The notes: generated by a model not told the origin, from the letters alone. A stretch of 64,000 nt of DNA from Lacunisphaera sp. (GCA_029945445.1 JAQSCO010000055.1:1-64000); one strand, 5' to 3'; shown: positions 41,615 through 56,646, numbered from the stretch's first letter. Translations and numbers: made by a program.

Positions 41615-42784
41615 ATGAGTAAGGTCGTTGCTCCAAAGTCGCTGCCGGCGCCGGCGGCCGGCCCCGTCGATCTCCTCATCGTCGCCGGCGAGCACTCGGG
41701 CGACGAGCACGCGGCGCGCGTCGTGCGCGAGCTGCTGGTCAAAAATCCCAACCTCAAGATCTGCGCGCTCGGCGGGCCGGAGCTGGCGAAGGCCGGCGCG
41801 CTGCTGCTGCACGACCTCACGGCGACGTCGGTCGTCGGCTTTGTCGAGGTGCTCAAACACTATTCCTACTTCAAGGCGCTGTTCGATGCGACGCTCCGGT
41901 GGGTCGCGTCGCACCAGCCGCGGGCGGTCTGCTTCGTGGATTATCCCGGCTTCAACCTCCGGCTGGCGGCGCAACTGCGCGCGCGCGGCCTGAGCGTGCA
42001 GGGTGGCGGCAAGGTGAAGCTCCTCTATTACATCTCGCCTCAGATCTGGGCCTGGAAACCGCGGCGCCGCTTCTCCATGGCGCGCGACCTCGACGCCATG
42101 GCCGTCATTTTCCCGTTCGAGCCCGACTGCTACGCGGACACGAAGCTGCCGGTCGAGTTTGTGGGTCATCCGTTCCTTGCGCCGGACTACTCGGCGCCGG
42201 TGCGACATGACCCGGCCGGGCCCGTTTTGCTGCTGCCCGGCAGCCGCACGCAGGCGGTCGCAAAGATCTTTCCGCTGCTGCTCGCCGGGTTTGCGGAGTT
42301 CCGCAAGGCCGACCCGGACGCGCGCGCGGTCGTGCTCTACCCGAGCGAGGAGGTCCTGGCCGCCGCCCGCAAGGTGCTGGCGCAGTGGCCGCCGCTGGCC
42401 GCCGCGGTCGAGCTGCGCGCGAACGCCGGCAGCACCGCGGCGTCGGCCGTGCTGACCTCGAGCGGCACGATGTCGCTGCACTGCGCGCTGGCGGGCATCC
42501 CGGGCGCGGTCGTCTACAAGACGAAGACGCTGACCTACTGGCTCGGCCGCATGCTGGTGAGCGTCGAGTTCATCGGCATGGCGAACCTGCTGCTCAAGGA
42601 GCCGATGTATCCCGAGTTCATCCAGGGCGCGGCGACCGCGCGGGCGCTGGCGCGGCAGTTGCGCGAATGCACGGCGGACGAGTTGCGCCGCGAGCGCACG
42701 CGGGCGCAGGCGGTGAAGCTGCGGGCGCTGCTCGCGCAACCGGTGGTGGGTACCGCCGCGGACTGGCTCGTCCGCCAGCTGTAG
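41615..42784 (+). CDS. lpxB: Lipid-A-disaccharide synthase
   Basis: A 389-residue family 19 glycosyltransferase. Motifs: LLIVAGEHSGDEHAARVVRE (LpxB N-terminal signature), FVDYPGFNLRLAAQLRARGL, YYISPQIWAWKPRRR, VGHPFLAPDY, VLLLPGSRTQAVAKIFPLLL and SSGTMSLHCALAGIPGAVVY. It joins UDP-diacylglucosamine and lipid X at the inner membrane, showing that this organism makes lipid A. The TAG stop is within a GTAGGG sequence like those heading the REP hairpins elsewhere. Confidence 0.96.
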   Translation: MSKVVAPKSLPAPAAGPVDLLIVAGEHSGDEHAARVVRELLVKNPNLKICALGGPELAKAGALLLHDLTATSVVGFVEVLKHYSYFKALFDATLRWVASHQPRAVCFVDYPGFNLRLAAQLRARGLSVQGGGKVKLLYYISPQIWAWKPRRRFSMARDLDAMAVIFPFEPDCYADTKLPVEFVGHPFLAPDYSAPVRHDPAGPVLLLPGSRTQAVAKIFPLLLAGFAEFRKADPDARAVVLYPSEEVLAAARKVLAQWPPLAAAVELRANAGSTAASAVLTSSGTMSLHCALAGIPGAVVYKTKTLTYWLGRMLVSVEFIGMANLLLKEPMYPEFIQGAATARALARQLRECTADELRRERTRAQAVKLRALLAQPVVGTAADWLVRQL

Positions 42785-42844
42785 GGCGCGGTCCGGCCTG
42801 CAATATTTGTGGCCTAAGTCAGGCAAGAGGGCTTTATTGGGACC

Positions 42845-45874
<3,030 letters not shown>

Positions 45875-45946
45875 CCGGCCGGCCCAACCTGACGTTAGGT
45901 GGAGAAAAAAGTCGCCTCGGCGTGCCCGCCGAAACAGATATTCCCG

Positions 45947-49003
<3,057 letters not shown>

Positions 49004-49011
49004 ACGAAAGA

Positions 49012-49045
49012 TTTGTTGGAGGCGGGGTGCCCTCACCCCGCAGGG
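49012..49045 (+). repeat. REP hairpin upstream of the RAYT gene
   Basis: TTTGTTGGAG precedes the stem GCGGGGTG-CCCT-CACCCCGC. The copy at 49504-49530 is its inverse. GGAG just before the stem occupies the place of the conserved REP tetranucleotide. It begins nine bases after the kinase stop and ends four bases before the transposase ATG. Confidence 0.82.
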
Positions 49046-49049
49046 CATC

Positions 49050-49514
49050 ATGCATCTTCCGCATCTACCGTCGTTCAGCAAACAGCCGCTACTCTTCATC
49101 ACCACTTGCACGGCTGGCCGGCACCTTCTGCTCGCAACCGCAAGCTCTCACGATATTCTGAAGGCAATCTGGTCAAAATCCGCGGCTTTGGACGGATGGT
49201 ATGTGGGCCACTATTTGCTAATGCCCGATCACCTTCATCTTTTCGCTGTTCCGGGTCCCGAGGCGAAGCCCTTGGCCATCTGGATAAAAAGTTGGAAATC
49301 AATTTCGTCCCGCCAGCTGGCTATAACCAGAGCCATTACTCCACCGGTCTGGCAAGGGGACTACTTCGATCACTTTGTGCGCTCGCGGGCAGCCTATCGC
49401 TTGAAATGGACTTATGTTCAGCAAAACCCAGTTAGGCAGGGGCTTTGCGTGGAAAGTTCCGATTGGTTGTTTCAGGGCACCTTGCACGATATCGATTGCC
49501 GTCTTGCGGGGTGA
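49050..49514 (+). mobile_element. REP-associated tyrosine transposase (RAYT, Y1/IS200-like)
   Basis: A 154-residue HUH-type Y1 transposase domain. The metal histidines are in MPDHLHLF (His61, His63) and the catalytic tyrosine is probably Tyr122 in TYVQQNP, as in RAYTs, which mobilise or maintain REP sequences. It lies between the convergent ends of a kinase gene and hemA, bracketed by inverted REP hairpins. Its stop codon TGA is supplied by the downstream hairpin (GCGGGGTGA), so the last residues are encoded by the REP itself. Composition is lower in G+C than the neighbours, consistent with transfer. It appears intact. Confidence 0.88.
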
Positions 49515-49530
49515 GGGCACCCCGCCTCCA
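49504..49530 (-). repeat. REP hairpin downstream of the RAYT gene
   Basis: Reverse complement of the upstream copy: stem GCGGGGTG/CACCCCGC with loop AGGG, then CCTCC. It contains the TGA stop of the transposase gene and ends nine bases before the hemA stop codon. Confidence 0.82.
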
Positions 49531-49538
49531 TCCCCCGT

Positions 49539-50588
49539 TCACGAACCCGCCGGCCGGTTCAGCGACTGCGCCACCTGCGGCCACAGGGCCGCGGTGCGCT
49601 CCGCGAGGATGGCGCGGCAGCGCGCGACCTCGGCCTCGCGCTGGGCGAGGTTCGTCTCGGCGATCTTGGCGAGGTCGTCGAGGTTGTAGACAAAGACGTT
49701 GGCCAGCTCGGCGGCGGCGGGGTCGACGTCGCGTGGCAGCGCCAGGTCGATCAGGAACAGTGGCCGCGCGGCGCGGCGCTTCATGGCCGCGGCCACCAGG
49801 TCCCGCGTCAGGACGAAGCCGGGCGCGGAGGTCGAGCTCGCGACGATGTCGGCGGCGGCGAGCAGCTCGGGGAGGTCGGCGAGGCTGGCGGCCCAGCCGC
49901 CGGTCTGCGCGGCGGCGGCCTCGGCGTTGGAGAGAGTGCGGCTGGCGACGGTGATCGAGGCGGCGCCGCGACTCTGGAAGGCCTGGGCGGTCTTCAGCCC
50001 GATGTCGCCGGCGCCGACGACCAGGACCTTGGTCGTCGTGAGCTCGCCGAAGATGCGCCCGGCGAGGTCCACCGCCACGGTGGCGATGCTGATCTGGCCG
50101 GCGCCGATGCCGGTGGTGGTGCGGATGTGCTTCGCCGCCTGGAAGGTTTTCTGGAAAACGCGGTTGAGCACCGGGCCGGTCGACTTCTGCGCGAGCGCCG
50201 CGTCGTAGGCCTGCTTCACCTGGCCGAGGATCTCGGTCTCGCCCACGATCTGCGAGTCGAGGCCGGAGGCGACGGCGAAGAGGTGCGCGATGGCCTCATG
50301 GTTATGCCGCGTGAAGCCGGCGCCGTTGAGCTCCGCGGGGGTGCAGCCGGTCGTCTCGCAGAGCGCGGCGTGCAGGGCGTCGATCGTCCCGGGCGTGAGC
50401 GCCACGCCGTAGAGCTCGACGCGGTTGCAGGTGTTGAGGAGCGTGAACTCCCGCACGTCGGGCATCGCCCGCAGCTTCGCGGACAGGGCGGCGGCGCGGG
50501 TGTCATCCAAGGACAACTTCTCCCGCACGGCGAGGGACGCCGTGCGGTGGGTGGCGCCGAGCAGGAAGAGGACGGGCGTGGCGGCCAT
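49539..50588 (-). CDS. hemA: Glutamyl-tRNA reductase
   Basis: A 349-residue enzyme, slightly shorter than the common 410-430 because the dimerisation tail is reduced. Motifs: FLLGATHRTASLAVREKL, the catalytic Cys in LLNTCNRVELYGVA, GLDSQIVGETEILGQVKQAY, the NADPH-binding KVLVVGAGDIGLKTAQAF and LFLIDLALPRDVDP. It makes glutamate-1-semialdehyde, the first committed step of C5-pathway haem synthesis. It follows the HemX/CcsA-like gene by two bases, as in hemA-hemX operons of other bacteria. Confidence 0.95.
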   Translation of the reverse strand: MAATPVLFLLGATHRTASLAVREKLSLDDTRAAALSAKLRAMPDVREFTLLNTCNRVELYGVALTPGTIDALHAALCETTGCTPAELNGAGFTRHNHEAIAHLFAVASGLDSQIVGETEILGQVKQAYDAALAQKSTGPVLNRVFQKTFQAAKHIRTTTGIGAGQISIATVAVDLAGRIFGELTTTKVLVVGAGDIGLKTAQAFQSRGAASITVASRTLSNAEAAAAQTGGWAASLADLPELLAAADIVASSTSAPGFVLTRDLVAAAMKRRAARPLFLIDLALPRDVDPAAAELANVFVYNLDDLAKIAETNLAQREAEVARCRAILAERTAALWPQVAQSLNRPAGS

Positions 50589-50590
50589 CG

Positions 50591-51436
50591 TCAGCGGTGG
50601 GGGGTGAGGGGCACCTGGTGGTGCCGGCTGGAGTTCACCGGCCCGAGTGAGAGCAGGGCGATGAGGAACATCACGAGGCAGACCCACGCGAAGCGCACCG
50701 CGACCAGCCGGGCCCGCCAGCGCAGCAGGCCGATCGCGAGGTAGGCGGCCCACACGCTGATCGTCACCGTGAGCTTCGGCACGTCGACGGAGGCCGTGTC
50801 GCGCACCCACCAGCTGGCGCCGACCCCGAGGGAGACGGTGAGGAGGAGCACGCCGAGGGTCAGGGCACGAAAGTTGATCTGGTCGAGCTGGACGACCGAG
50901 GGGAGAAACCAGAAGAGGCCGTTGAGGCGCTTGTGCTTCAGGTTCCAGCTCTGCAGCACGTGCATGAGCGAGGTGATGGCCAGCAGGCCGAACACGCCGT
51001 AGCTGAACACCGCCAGCGCGGCATGCAGCTCGATCCAGGGATTGTTGCCGAAGATCTTCAGGCCGCGCGTCAGGTCCCAATGCGGCACCAGCAGCGAGAC
51101 GAGGGCCAGCGTCGCGGCGTAGCCGGCGGTGAAGAGTCCCAGCAGCGTGACGTGGAGCGTCGCGCCGACGAAAAAATAAACGACCATCGCGGACCAGGCC
51201 ACAAACTGGACGATCTCAAATGTGTTGCCCAGCGGGCAGCCGCCGACCGCCAGGCCGCGCACGTAGAGGCCGGCCATCTGGAAACCCCAGCCGCCGACCA
51301 GCAGGGTGTTGAGGATGGTGCGCAGGCCCGGGCGCGGCTGCCGCCAGGTCAGCGCCACCAGGCCGGTCAGGAACCCGGCGAGATAAAGCAGGGCGCCGAT
51401 CCACAGCAGGGAGCGGTCGGTGAGCAGCGAGGACAT
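50591..51436 (-). CDS. HemX/CcsA-like membrane protein (cytochrome c assembly family)
   Basis: A 281-residue protein with about eight transmembrane helices. Conserved features of the family include GNTFEIVQFVAWSAMVVYFF and IELHAALAVFSYGVFGLLAI. The tryptophan-rich haem-handling motif of true CcsA is not obvious. HemX proteins of this family are encoded with hemA and influence glutamyl-tRNA reductase levels in Bacillus; CcsA members export haem for cytochrome c maturation. The direct linkage to hemA favours a HemX-type role. Confidence 0.8.
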   Translation of the reverse strand: MSSLLTDRSLLWIGALLYLAGFLTGLVALTWRQPRPGLRTILNTLLVGGWGFQMAGLYVRGLAVGGCPLGNTFEIVQFVAWSAMVVYFFVGATLHVTLLGLFTAGYAATLALVSLLVPHWDLTRGLKIFGNNPWIELHAALAVFSYGVFGLLAITSLMHVLQSWNLKHKRLNGLFWFLPSVVQLDQINFRALTLGVLLLTVSLGVGASWWVRDTASVDVPKLTVTISVWAAYLAIGLLRWRARLVAVRFAWVCLVMFLIALLSLGPVNSSRHHQVPLTPHR

Positions 51437-51566
51437 GATGGGCCCAACATGGCGGGAGGCCGGACGGGCGCAAGAAAGACAAATTGGTATTAGCGCGGCA
51501 GGCGGCTGTGCCGGGGCGGAACTGATTTGGGCTTGGGCGCGGCGGGGCGGCCGGCATGCTGGCCGC

Positions 51567-52166
51567 ATGTCTCCTGCCTTCGAGCCCAAGCCCGTCCTGC
51601 TGACCGGCCGCCACGTGCGGCTCGAGCCGCTGGAACGCCGACACCTGCCGGCGCTGCTGGACGCGGCGCGCGACCCGGAGACCTTCCGCTATTTTGTGAC
51701 ACCGCCGCTCGGCGAGGAAAGCGCGATGACCAAGTGGCTCGACGCGATCCTGAAGGGGCAGGCGGCGGGCACCGACGTGGGTTGGGCCACGGTGCGCCTC
51801 AGCGATGGCCGCGTGGTTGGCGCGACCACCTACCTCGACATCCGCCGGGTCAACCACGGGCTGGAAATCGGCAACACCTGGATCGCGCCCGAGGCGCAGC
51901 GCACCGCCGTCAACACGGAGGCGAAGTACCTGCAGTTGCGGCACGCGTTCGAGGACCTCGGGGCCTGGCGGGTGCAGCTGAAGACCGACGAGCGCAACGC
52001 CCGGTCCCGCGCGGCGATCGCGCGGCTGGGCTGCACCTTCGAGGGCATTTTGCGCAAATACCAGCTGCGCTTCGACGGCTTCGTGCGCAACACGGCGATA
52101 TTCAGCCTCCTCGCCGAGGAGTGGCCGGCGGCGAAGGCTGCGCTCGAGGCGAAGCTCAAAGAGTAG
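51567..52166 (+). CDS. GNAT-family N-acetyltransferase (RimJ/RimL type)
   Basis: A 199-residue acetyltransferase. The N-terminal RLEPLERRHLPALLDAARDP and the core LEIGNTWIAPEAQRTAVNTE with RVQLKTDERNARSRAAIARL match RimL-like GNATs, with the late motif GCTFEGILRKYQLRFDGFVR. It would acetylate a protein N-terminus or small amine using acetyl-CoA; the substrate is unknown. Its stop codon TAG is part of a GTAG-headed REP hairpin. It is divergent from the HemX-like gene. Confidence 0.88.
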   Translation: MSPAFEPKPVLLTGRHVRLEPLERRHLPALLDAARDPETFRYFVTPPLGEESAMTKWLDAILKGQAAGTDVGWATVRLSDGRVVGATTYLDIRRVNHGLEIGNTWIAPEAQRTAVNTEAKYLQLRHAFEDLGAWRVQLKTDERNARSRAAIARLGCTFEGILRKYQLRFDGFVRNTAIFSLLAEEWPAAKAALEAKLKE

Positions 52167-52225
52167 GGCGCGTCATCCCGAACGCGCCGTCTGTTCACGG
52201 CGGATTGAAGGATAATCCGCCCTAC
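52163..52225. repeat. GTAG REP hairpin pair at convergent stops
   Basis: Left hairpin GTAG then GGCGCGT-N8-ACGCGCC (52163-52188). Right hairpin, inverted, GGCGGATT-N7-AATCCGCC then CTAC (52199-52225). The acetyltransferase TAG lies in the left GTAG and the thioredoxin gene TAG in the right one. Confidence 0.8.
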
Positions 52226-52707
52226 CGCGGCGCCCAGCGTTGCAGGAAGGCGATGACCTTGGCCGGGTCGTGCGCCGCCTTGCCGTCCTCCAGCGCGCCC
52301 GTCTCCTGGGTCGTCAGCTGGTGGCCGTCCTCGTCGAGCACGACGAGCACCGGCAGGCCCTGCGCCATCGGGTTGCCGTAGCGGGTGTTCACGACGTCGT
52401 TGCGCTGCTTGCCCTCCCGGTGGTTCACGTCGACCAGCACCAGCACGAAGTTGGCCTGGAGGACTTTCGCGACCGCCGCGTCCGTTTCGAAGGTGTGGCT
52501 CAGCCGCCGGCACCAGATGCACCAGTTGGCGCCGAGCTTCACGAGGACGCGCTTGTGGTCCGCCTTCGCCGTGGACAGGGCGGCGGCGATCTGCGCCTTG
52601 CCGTCGGCCACGGTGTCGTAGAGGTCGGGCCCCATTTTCGGGTATTCCGGCTCGGCGTGCAGCGTCGCGACGGCGGTGAGGAGGGCCAAGGCGGGCAGGA
52701 ACTTCAT
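52222..52707 (-). CDS. Thioredoxin-family protein with WCIWC active site
   Basis: A 161-residue exported protein with a signal peptide (FLPALALLTAVATLHA). The thioredoxin fold contains LVKLGANWCIWCRRLSHTFE, an unusual C-I-W-C redox pair. The cis-proline region is GLPVLVVLDEDGHQL. It probably reduces disulfides or handles cytochrome c maturation in the periplasm; related proteins are called thioredoxin_7/DUF255-like. Its TAG stop is in a REP hairpin head. Confidence 0.85.
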   Translation of the reverse strand: MKFLPALALLTAVATLHAEPEYPKMGPDLYDTVADGKAQIAAALSTAKADHKRVLVKLGANWCIWCRRLSHTFETDAAVAKVLQANFVLVLVDVNHREGKQRNDVVNTRYGNPMAQGLPVLVVLDEDGHQLTTQETGALEDGKAAHDPAKVIAFLQRWAPR

Positions 52708-52738
52708 CCGGGCACGCTAACCATGCGGCCGGATTCCG

Positions 52739-53512
52739 CTAGCCCTTTCGCGCGACCCAGAACCGGCAGTTGTCGGAGAAATTCCGGACGGCCGGCGTCT
52801 CGCTGGCGAGTTCGTCCCGCGTGCGGTCGTGGATGTGGCGCCAGCCGGTGGCCGCCAGGTCCTCGAAGATTTCCTTCCGGTCCGGCAAGTGCATGAAGGT
52901 GTTGCCGTTCTCGTCGGAGAAGTAACGGTCGCCGAACTCCAGCAGCCGCGGGTTCTGCTCGCCGCGCGCCCAGCGGTCGGCCTCCTTCGCCCATTCCTTG
53001 ACGTCCTTCGGATCCTCGCGGTCGTGGGTGGTGAAGAGGAAGTGCGCGCCCGGCCGGCAGACGCGGTGCAGCTCCCGCATCGCCACGCGCCGGCTCTCGC
53101 GCCCGGGAATCTGCATCAGCCCGTTGAACATGAAGAGCACGCCGTCGAACAGTTTGTCATATAATATATGACAAGCGCTCAGTTGCGTCGCGTCGGCCTG
53201 GAGGAAGGTGAGGTCCTTGAGGCCCTGTTCGTTGGCCAGGTTCTGCGCCTGCTCGACGAGCTCGGCGGCGAAATCGAAGCCGGTCAGGTGGCGGTAACCC
53301 TGGTGCCAGAGGCCGACGGTCACGCGGCCGGCGCCGCAGCCGGCCTCGAGCAGCCGCGCGTTGCGGTCGGGGAGGTAGCGCGTGATCAGCTCGCGCTCGG
53401 ATTTCCACAGGCCGATGAAATGCGCGGCGCGGGTGTAGTGCAGGACCGCGTTGATGGCATTGAAGTCATCGCGCACGGTCGCACCGTCGACTTTGGTTAT
53501 TTCCGCCGCCAT
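52739..53512 (-). CDS. SAM-dependent class I methyltransferase
   Basis: A 257-residue Rossmann methyltransferase. SAM motifs: RLLEAGCGAGRVTVGLWHQG, LTGFDFAAELVEQAQNLA, FLQADATQLS and FDGVLFMFNGLMQIPGRESR. The substrate is not evident, and small-molecule methyltransferases have this shape. The start overlaps the RsmB-like gene by 16 bases, suggesting co-translation. I place the ATG at 53512, because sequence further upstream reads the RsmB-like gene in another frame. Confidence 0.88.
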   Translation of the reverse strand: MAAEITKVDGATVRDDFNAINAVLHYTRAAHFIGLWKSERELITRYLPDRNARLLEAGCGAGRVTVGLWHQGYRHLTGFDFAAELVEQAQNLANEQGLKDLTFLQADATQLSACHILYDKLFDGVLFMFNGLMQIPGRESRRVAMRELHRVCRPGAHFLFTTHDREDPKDVKEWAKEADRWARGEQNPRLLEFGDRYFSDENGNTFMHLPDRKEIFEDLAATGWRHIHDRTRDELASETPAVRNFSDNCRFWVARKG

Positions 53513-54612
53513 GTCGCGATGAACATGCCGTTCGCGTCCAGCTCGTGCGGCCAGAGCGTCTGGGCCGAAACCGGTGCGAGTTCCGGATGCGCGGCAGTGA
53601 AGGCCGTGGCGACGCCGGTCGTCTCGGCGCGGGTAAGCGTGCAGACGGAGTAGACGAGCCGGCCGCCGGGCTTGAGCGAGCCGGCGACATTGCTGAGCAG
53701 CTTCGCCTGCACGGCGGCGAGTTCGCCGACATCCTTCGGCGTGGTTGTCCAACGGGCGTGCGGGTTGCGCTGCCAGGTGCCGACACCGGTGCACGGCGCG
53801 TCGATGAGGATGCCGTCGAACTTGGTCTTCGTCGGCAGCTTGGCGTCGCCCTCCCAGGGCGCGGCGCGGAAGTTGAAGACCTTGGCGCGGGCAGCTCGCT
53901 CCTTGAGCTTGGCCAACCGGCGCAGCGAGCGGTCGCTGGCCCAGATGAGGCCCTTGTTCTGCATCAGGTCGGAGAGGTGCATCGTCTTGCCGCCCTCGCC
54001 GGCGCAGGCATCCCACCACGTCTCGCCCGGCTGCGGTGCGCAAGCGAGGCTGACCAGCTGCGAGGCGAGGTCCTGGATCTCGAACTCGCCCGCCTGAAAT
54101 TCCTTCGTGCGGTAAAGGTCGGTCAGGCCGGAGTAGCGCAGCGCGTCGGCGGACTGCGGCGCGGGGGTGAAGTGGCTGAGCTTCTTCACCAACTCGACGC
54201 CGGTGCCGGCCTTGGCGCGGATCCACAGCGGCGGATCGCGCTGGAGCTGCGGCAGCCAGCTGGGGGGAATGTCATCCATCTCCGCCTTCAGCCAATCGGG
54301 CACGGCGCGCGCGGCGAGGGCCTCGGTCTTGAAGCCCGCCGGATTTTTGTCGAAGCGCGCCTGCAGTTCGAGCGCGGCGGTCAGTTGCTTCTGGAGCGAG
54401 TCCCTTTCGCCGAGCCAGCGCCACCAGCGGAAATAGGTGAACACGGCCCGGCTGATGCCGCGGCGTTCGGCGGGTGCGGTGAAGTGCCGGTCCTGCGTCA
54501 AGGAGTCGCGCAACGCCTGGTCGGCCGGCGTGCCGGTTTGCACCAGCTTCAGGATGCGGGCGGCGTTATTGAGGACGGCGGAGGTGGACACCTCGGCAGC
54601 AGAGTCTTTCAA
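53497..54612 (-). CDS. RsmB/NOP2/Sun-family rRNA cytosine-5 methyltransferase
   Basis: About 371 residues. An N-terminal NusB-like helical segment (AVLNNAARILKLVQTGTPAD) is followed by the methyltransferase domain with WWDACAGEGGKTMHLSDLM, the proton-transfer Cys in LIDAPCTGVGTWQRNP and the catalytic Cys in LVYSVCTLTRAET. This double-cysteine arrangement defines RNA m5C methyltransferases such as RsmB. The start is unclear: a TTG at 54612, overlapping the upstream peptidase stop and preceded by AGAAGAA, or a GTG at 54591. Confidence 0.88.
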   Translation of the reverse strand: MKDSAAEVSTSAVLNNAARILKLVQTGTPADQALRDSLTQDRHFTAPAERRGISRAVFTYFRWWRWLGERDSLQKQLTAALELQARFDKNPAGFKTEALAARAVPDWLKAEMDDIPPSWLPQLQRDPPLWIRAKAGTGVELVKKLSHFTPAPQSADALRYSGLTDLYRTKEFQAGEFEIQDLASQLVSLACAPQPGETWWDACAGEGGKTMHLSDLMQNKGLIWASDRSLRRLAKLKERAARAKVFNFRAAPWEGDAKLPTKTKFDGILIDAPCTGVGTWQRNPHARWTTTPKDVGELAAVQAKLLSNVAGSLKPGGRLVYSVCTLTRAETTGVATAFTAAHPELAPVSAQTLWPHELDANGMFIATWRRK

Positions 54613-56561
54613 AGGTTCTTCTGCAAGAACGCTTCGATGCGTGTGAACAGCTCGACGCGGTGTTTCATCTCGGCCAAGCCGTGGGCTTCGTCCGGGATGA
54701 ACCATGCTTCGTAGGGCACACCGGCTTGCTTCAAGGCCTTGGTCAACCGGCGCGATTGATCGGTGTCGGCGTTGGTGTCCTCCTTGCCGTGGATGACAAA
54801 GACCGGCGCCTTGATCTGCGCGACCGCATGGTAGGGTGACATGGCCTCGAATTTCTCGCGCTGCTGCTTGGGGTCGCCGATGTTCCGGCGCAGCCAGGCA
54901 TAGCGGAAATCATTTTCGTTCTGCCGGTCCTGCTTCATCACCGTTTCCCAGTCGAAGACACCGGCGATCGTCACGGCGCAGCGATACAGGCCGGGTTCGT
55001 AGGCCGCGCCGCACAGGGCGAGGTAGCCGCCGAAGCTCGAGCCGATGATCGCCAGGTGGGCCGGGTCGGCGATCTTGGCGGCAACCAGCGCGCGGACGCC
55101 GTCGGTCACGTCGTCGTGCATCTTGCGGAACTCGAATTGCTGGGCCTTGCTAATCTCGGGCGAGTAGCCGGCGGAGCCACGATAGTTGGGCTGGAAAACA
55201 ATGTAGCCGCGGCTCGCGAAGAACTGGCTCTGGGCATCGTAGCCCCAGCTGTCCCGCACCCATGGTCCGCCATGCGGCAATACGATCATCGGTCCGGGGC
55301 GGGCCTCGTCGTGGTTCAGCGGCAGCGTTACGTAGCCGTCGAGCTTCAGGCCGTCCCGGGTGCGATAGGTCATCAGCCGGACCGGTGCCATGAGCTTCTC
55401 GGGCAGCCAGGGGGCGAGTTGGGCGAGGGCCTTCAATTTTGCATTAGTGCGGTCGAGCAGGTAGAGTGCGCCCGGGTGCCGGTCGGAAGAGCTGATGAGC
55501 AGGATTTTGTTTCCGTCGCGACTGCGGCTGACGATCGTGTTGATGTGATCGGCGGGCAGCACCGAGTCGATGCTGAGCTGCAGCGACTCCTCCTCGGGCT
55601 GGAACCAGATCTGCGTCGCCGCCTGCTGCGCATAGGAAAGGCCGATGACCGTCTGGTCATTGCCGCTGTAATGCAGGCGGCCGGTGCTGAAATCGTATTT
55701 GTCATCACGGTGCAGCACCGGGCCGCGCGTGCCGTCGGTCAGGTTGAGGCGCAGGAGCTCGCAGTCGCCGTTTTCATTGCGGTGCGCCACGAGGAACACG
55801 TTCGGATCCGCATCCACGCCGAGCGGCTGGTCGACATCGAGGTTGATCTTCGGCTTGGACCAACTGCCGTCCGGCTCCAACCGCAACAGGTGGAACACCC
55901 CGTCGGTGTGGGCGAGGGCGTAGCGCACCTCGCCCGCGCGGTCGCGGAACCAGCGCAACACGCCGGTGCAGTTGCCGGGGAGGGCGATCGAGCGGCGGAT
56001 ATTCCACGGGTCGCCCGCTCCCTTCTGGTTGCGGCGCAGGTCCAGCTCGAGGAGGCCGATGTCGTCGCCGTCGTTGCGGGCCGACTTGCGGACCCAAACG
56101 AGCAGATTGTCGGAGCGCGCGGCGGGGCGACCCAGCACCTCGATGACATCGAAGGAATTCAAGACCGTGACGCGCCCCGGGTCATCGCGCGGCGCCGCGT
56201 AGAGGCCCCAGGCGTAGTGGTTGTCCTTGATGATGGTGAACACGACGCGCTCGTCACCCATCCACCAACTGGCGCCGATATTGAGGTCGGTCTTGCCGTG
56301 GATGCCTTTCATGGTGTTGCCCGCGAGATCGAAGATGGCCAGCGACGCGTAGTCCTTGACGTGGTCCTGGGTCAAAGCCGCCACGTGCGTGCCCGCCGGA
56401 TTCAGGCTGGCGGACTTCAGGGCCCGCGGGCGGAAAAAATACTCCACCGGAATCTCGCCGGGCGTTGCCGGCACGGATTTCTCCGCCGCCAGCAGGAGGG
56501 TGGCCGAGCCGGCGAGGATGCAGCAGGCGGCAATTATCCGCCGCACGGAATCGGTGAACAT
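54609..56561 (-). CDS. S9-family prolyl oligopeptidase-like peptidase
   Basis: A 650-residue exported protein (signal segment IIAACCILAGSATLLLAA). A seven-bladed propeller occupies the first 400 residues. The alpha/beta-hydrolase domain has the nucleophile Ser in IIGSSFGGYLALCGAA, Asp in VIHGKEDTNADTDQS and His in DEAHGLAEMKHR, the full catalytic triad. Such enzymes cleave dipeptides or short peptides in the periplasm. A GTG eight codons upstream is an alternative start. Its stop overlaps the proposed start of the RsmB-like gene. Confidence 0.92.
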   Translation of the reverse strand: MFTDSVRRIIAACCILAGSATLLLAAEKSVPATPGEIPVEYFFRPRALKSASLNPAGTHVAALTQDHVKDYASLAIFDLAGNTMKGIHGKTDLNIGASWWMGDERVVFTIIKDNHYAWGLYAAPRDDPGRVTVLNSFDVIEVLGRPAARSDNLLVWVRKSARNDGDDIGLLELDLRRNQKGAGDPWNIRRSIALPGNCTGVLRWFRDRAGEVRYALAHTDGVFHLLRLEPDGSWSKPKINLDVDQPLGVDADPNVFLVAHRNENGDCELLRLNLTDGTRGPVLHRDDKYDFSTGRLHYSGNDQTVIGLSYAQQAATQIWFQPEEESLQLSIDSVLPADHINTIVSRSRDGNKILLISSSDRHPGALYLLDRTNAKLKALAQLAPWLPEKLMAPVRLMTYRTRDGLKLDGYVTLPLNHDEARPGPMIVLPHGGPWVRDSWGYDAQSQFFASRGYIVFQPNYRGSAGYSPEISKAQQFEFRKMHDDVTDGVRALVAAKIADPAHLAIIGSSFGGYLALCGAAYEPGLYRCAVTIAGVFDWETVMKQDRQNENDFRYAWLRRNIGDPKQQREKFEAMSPYHAVAQIKAPVFVIHGKEDTNADTDQSRRLTKALKQAGVPYEAWFIPDEAHGLAEMKHRVELFTRIEAFLQKNL

Positions 56562-56646
56562 AAGGGATAGGCTTGGCCCGCCCACCGAGAAAACGGCCGG
56601 AGGAGCGGGCGGTCAAACCAACTTTGGCTGCGCGCTGGCCGGGAGG

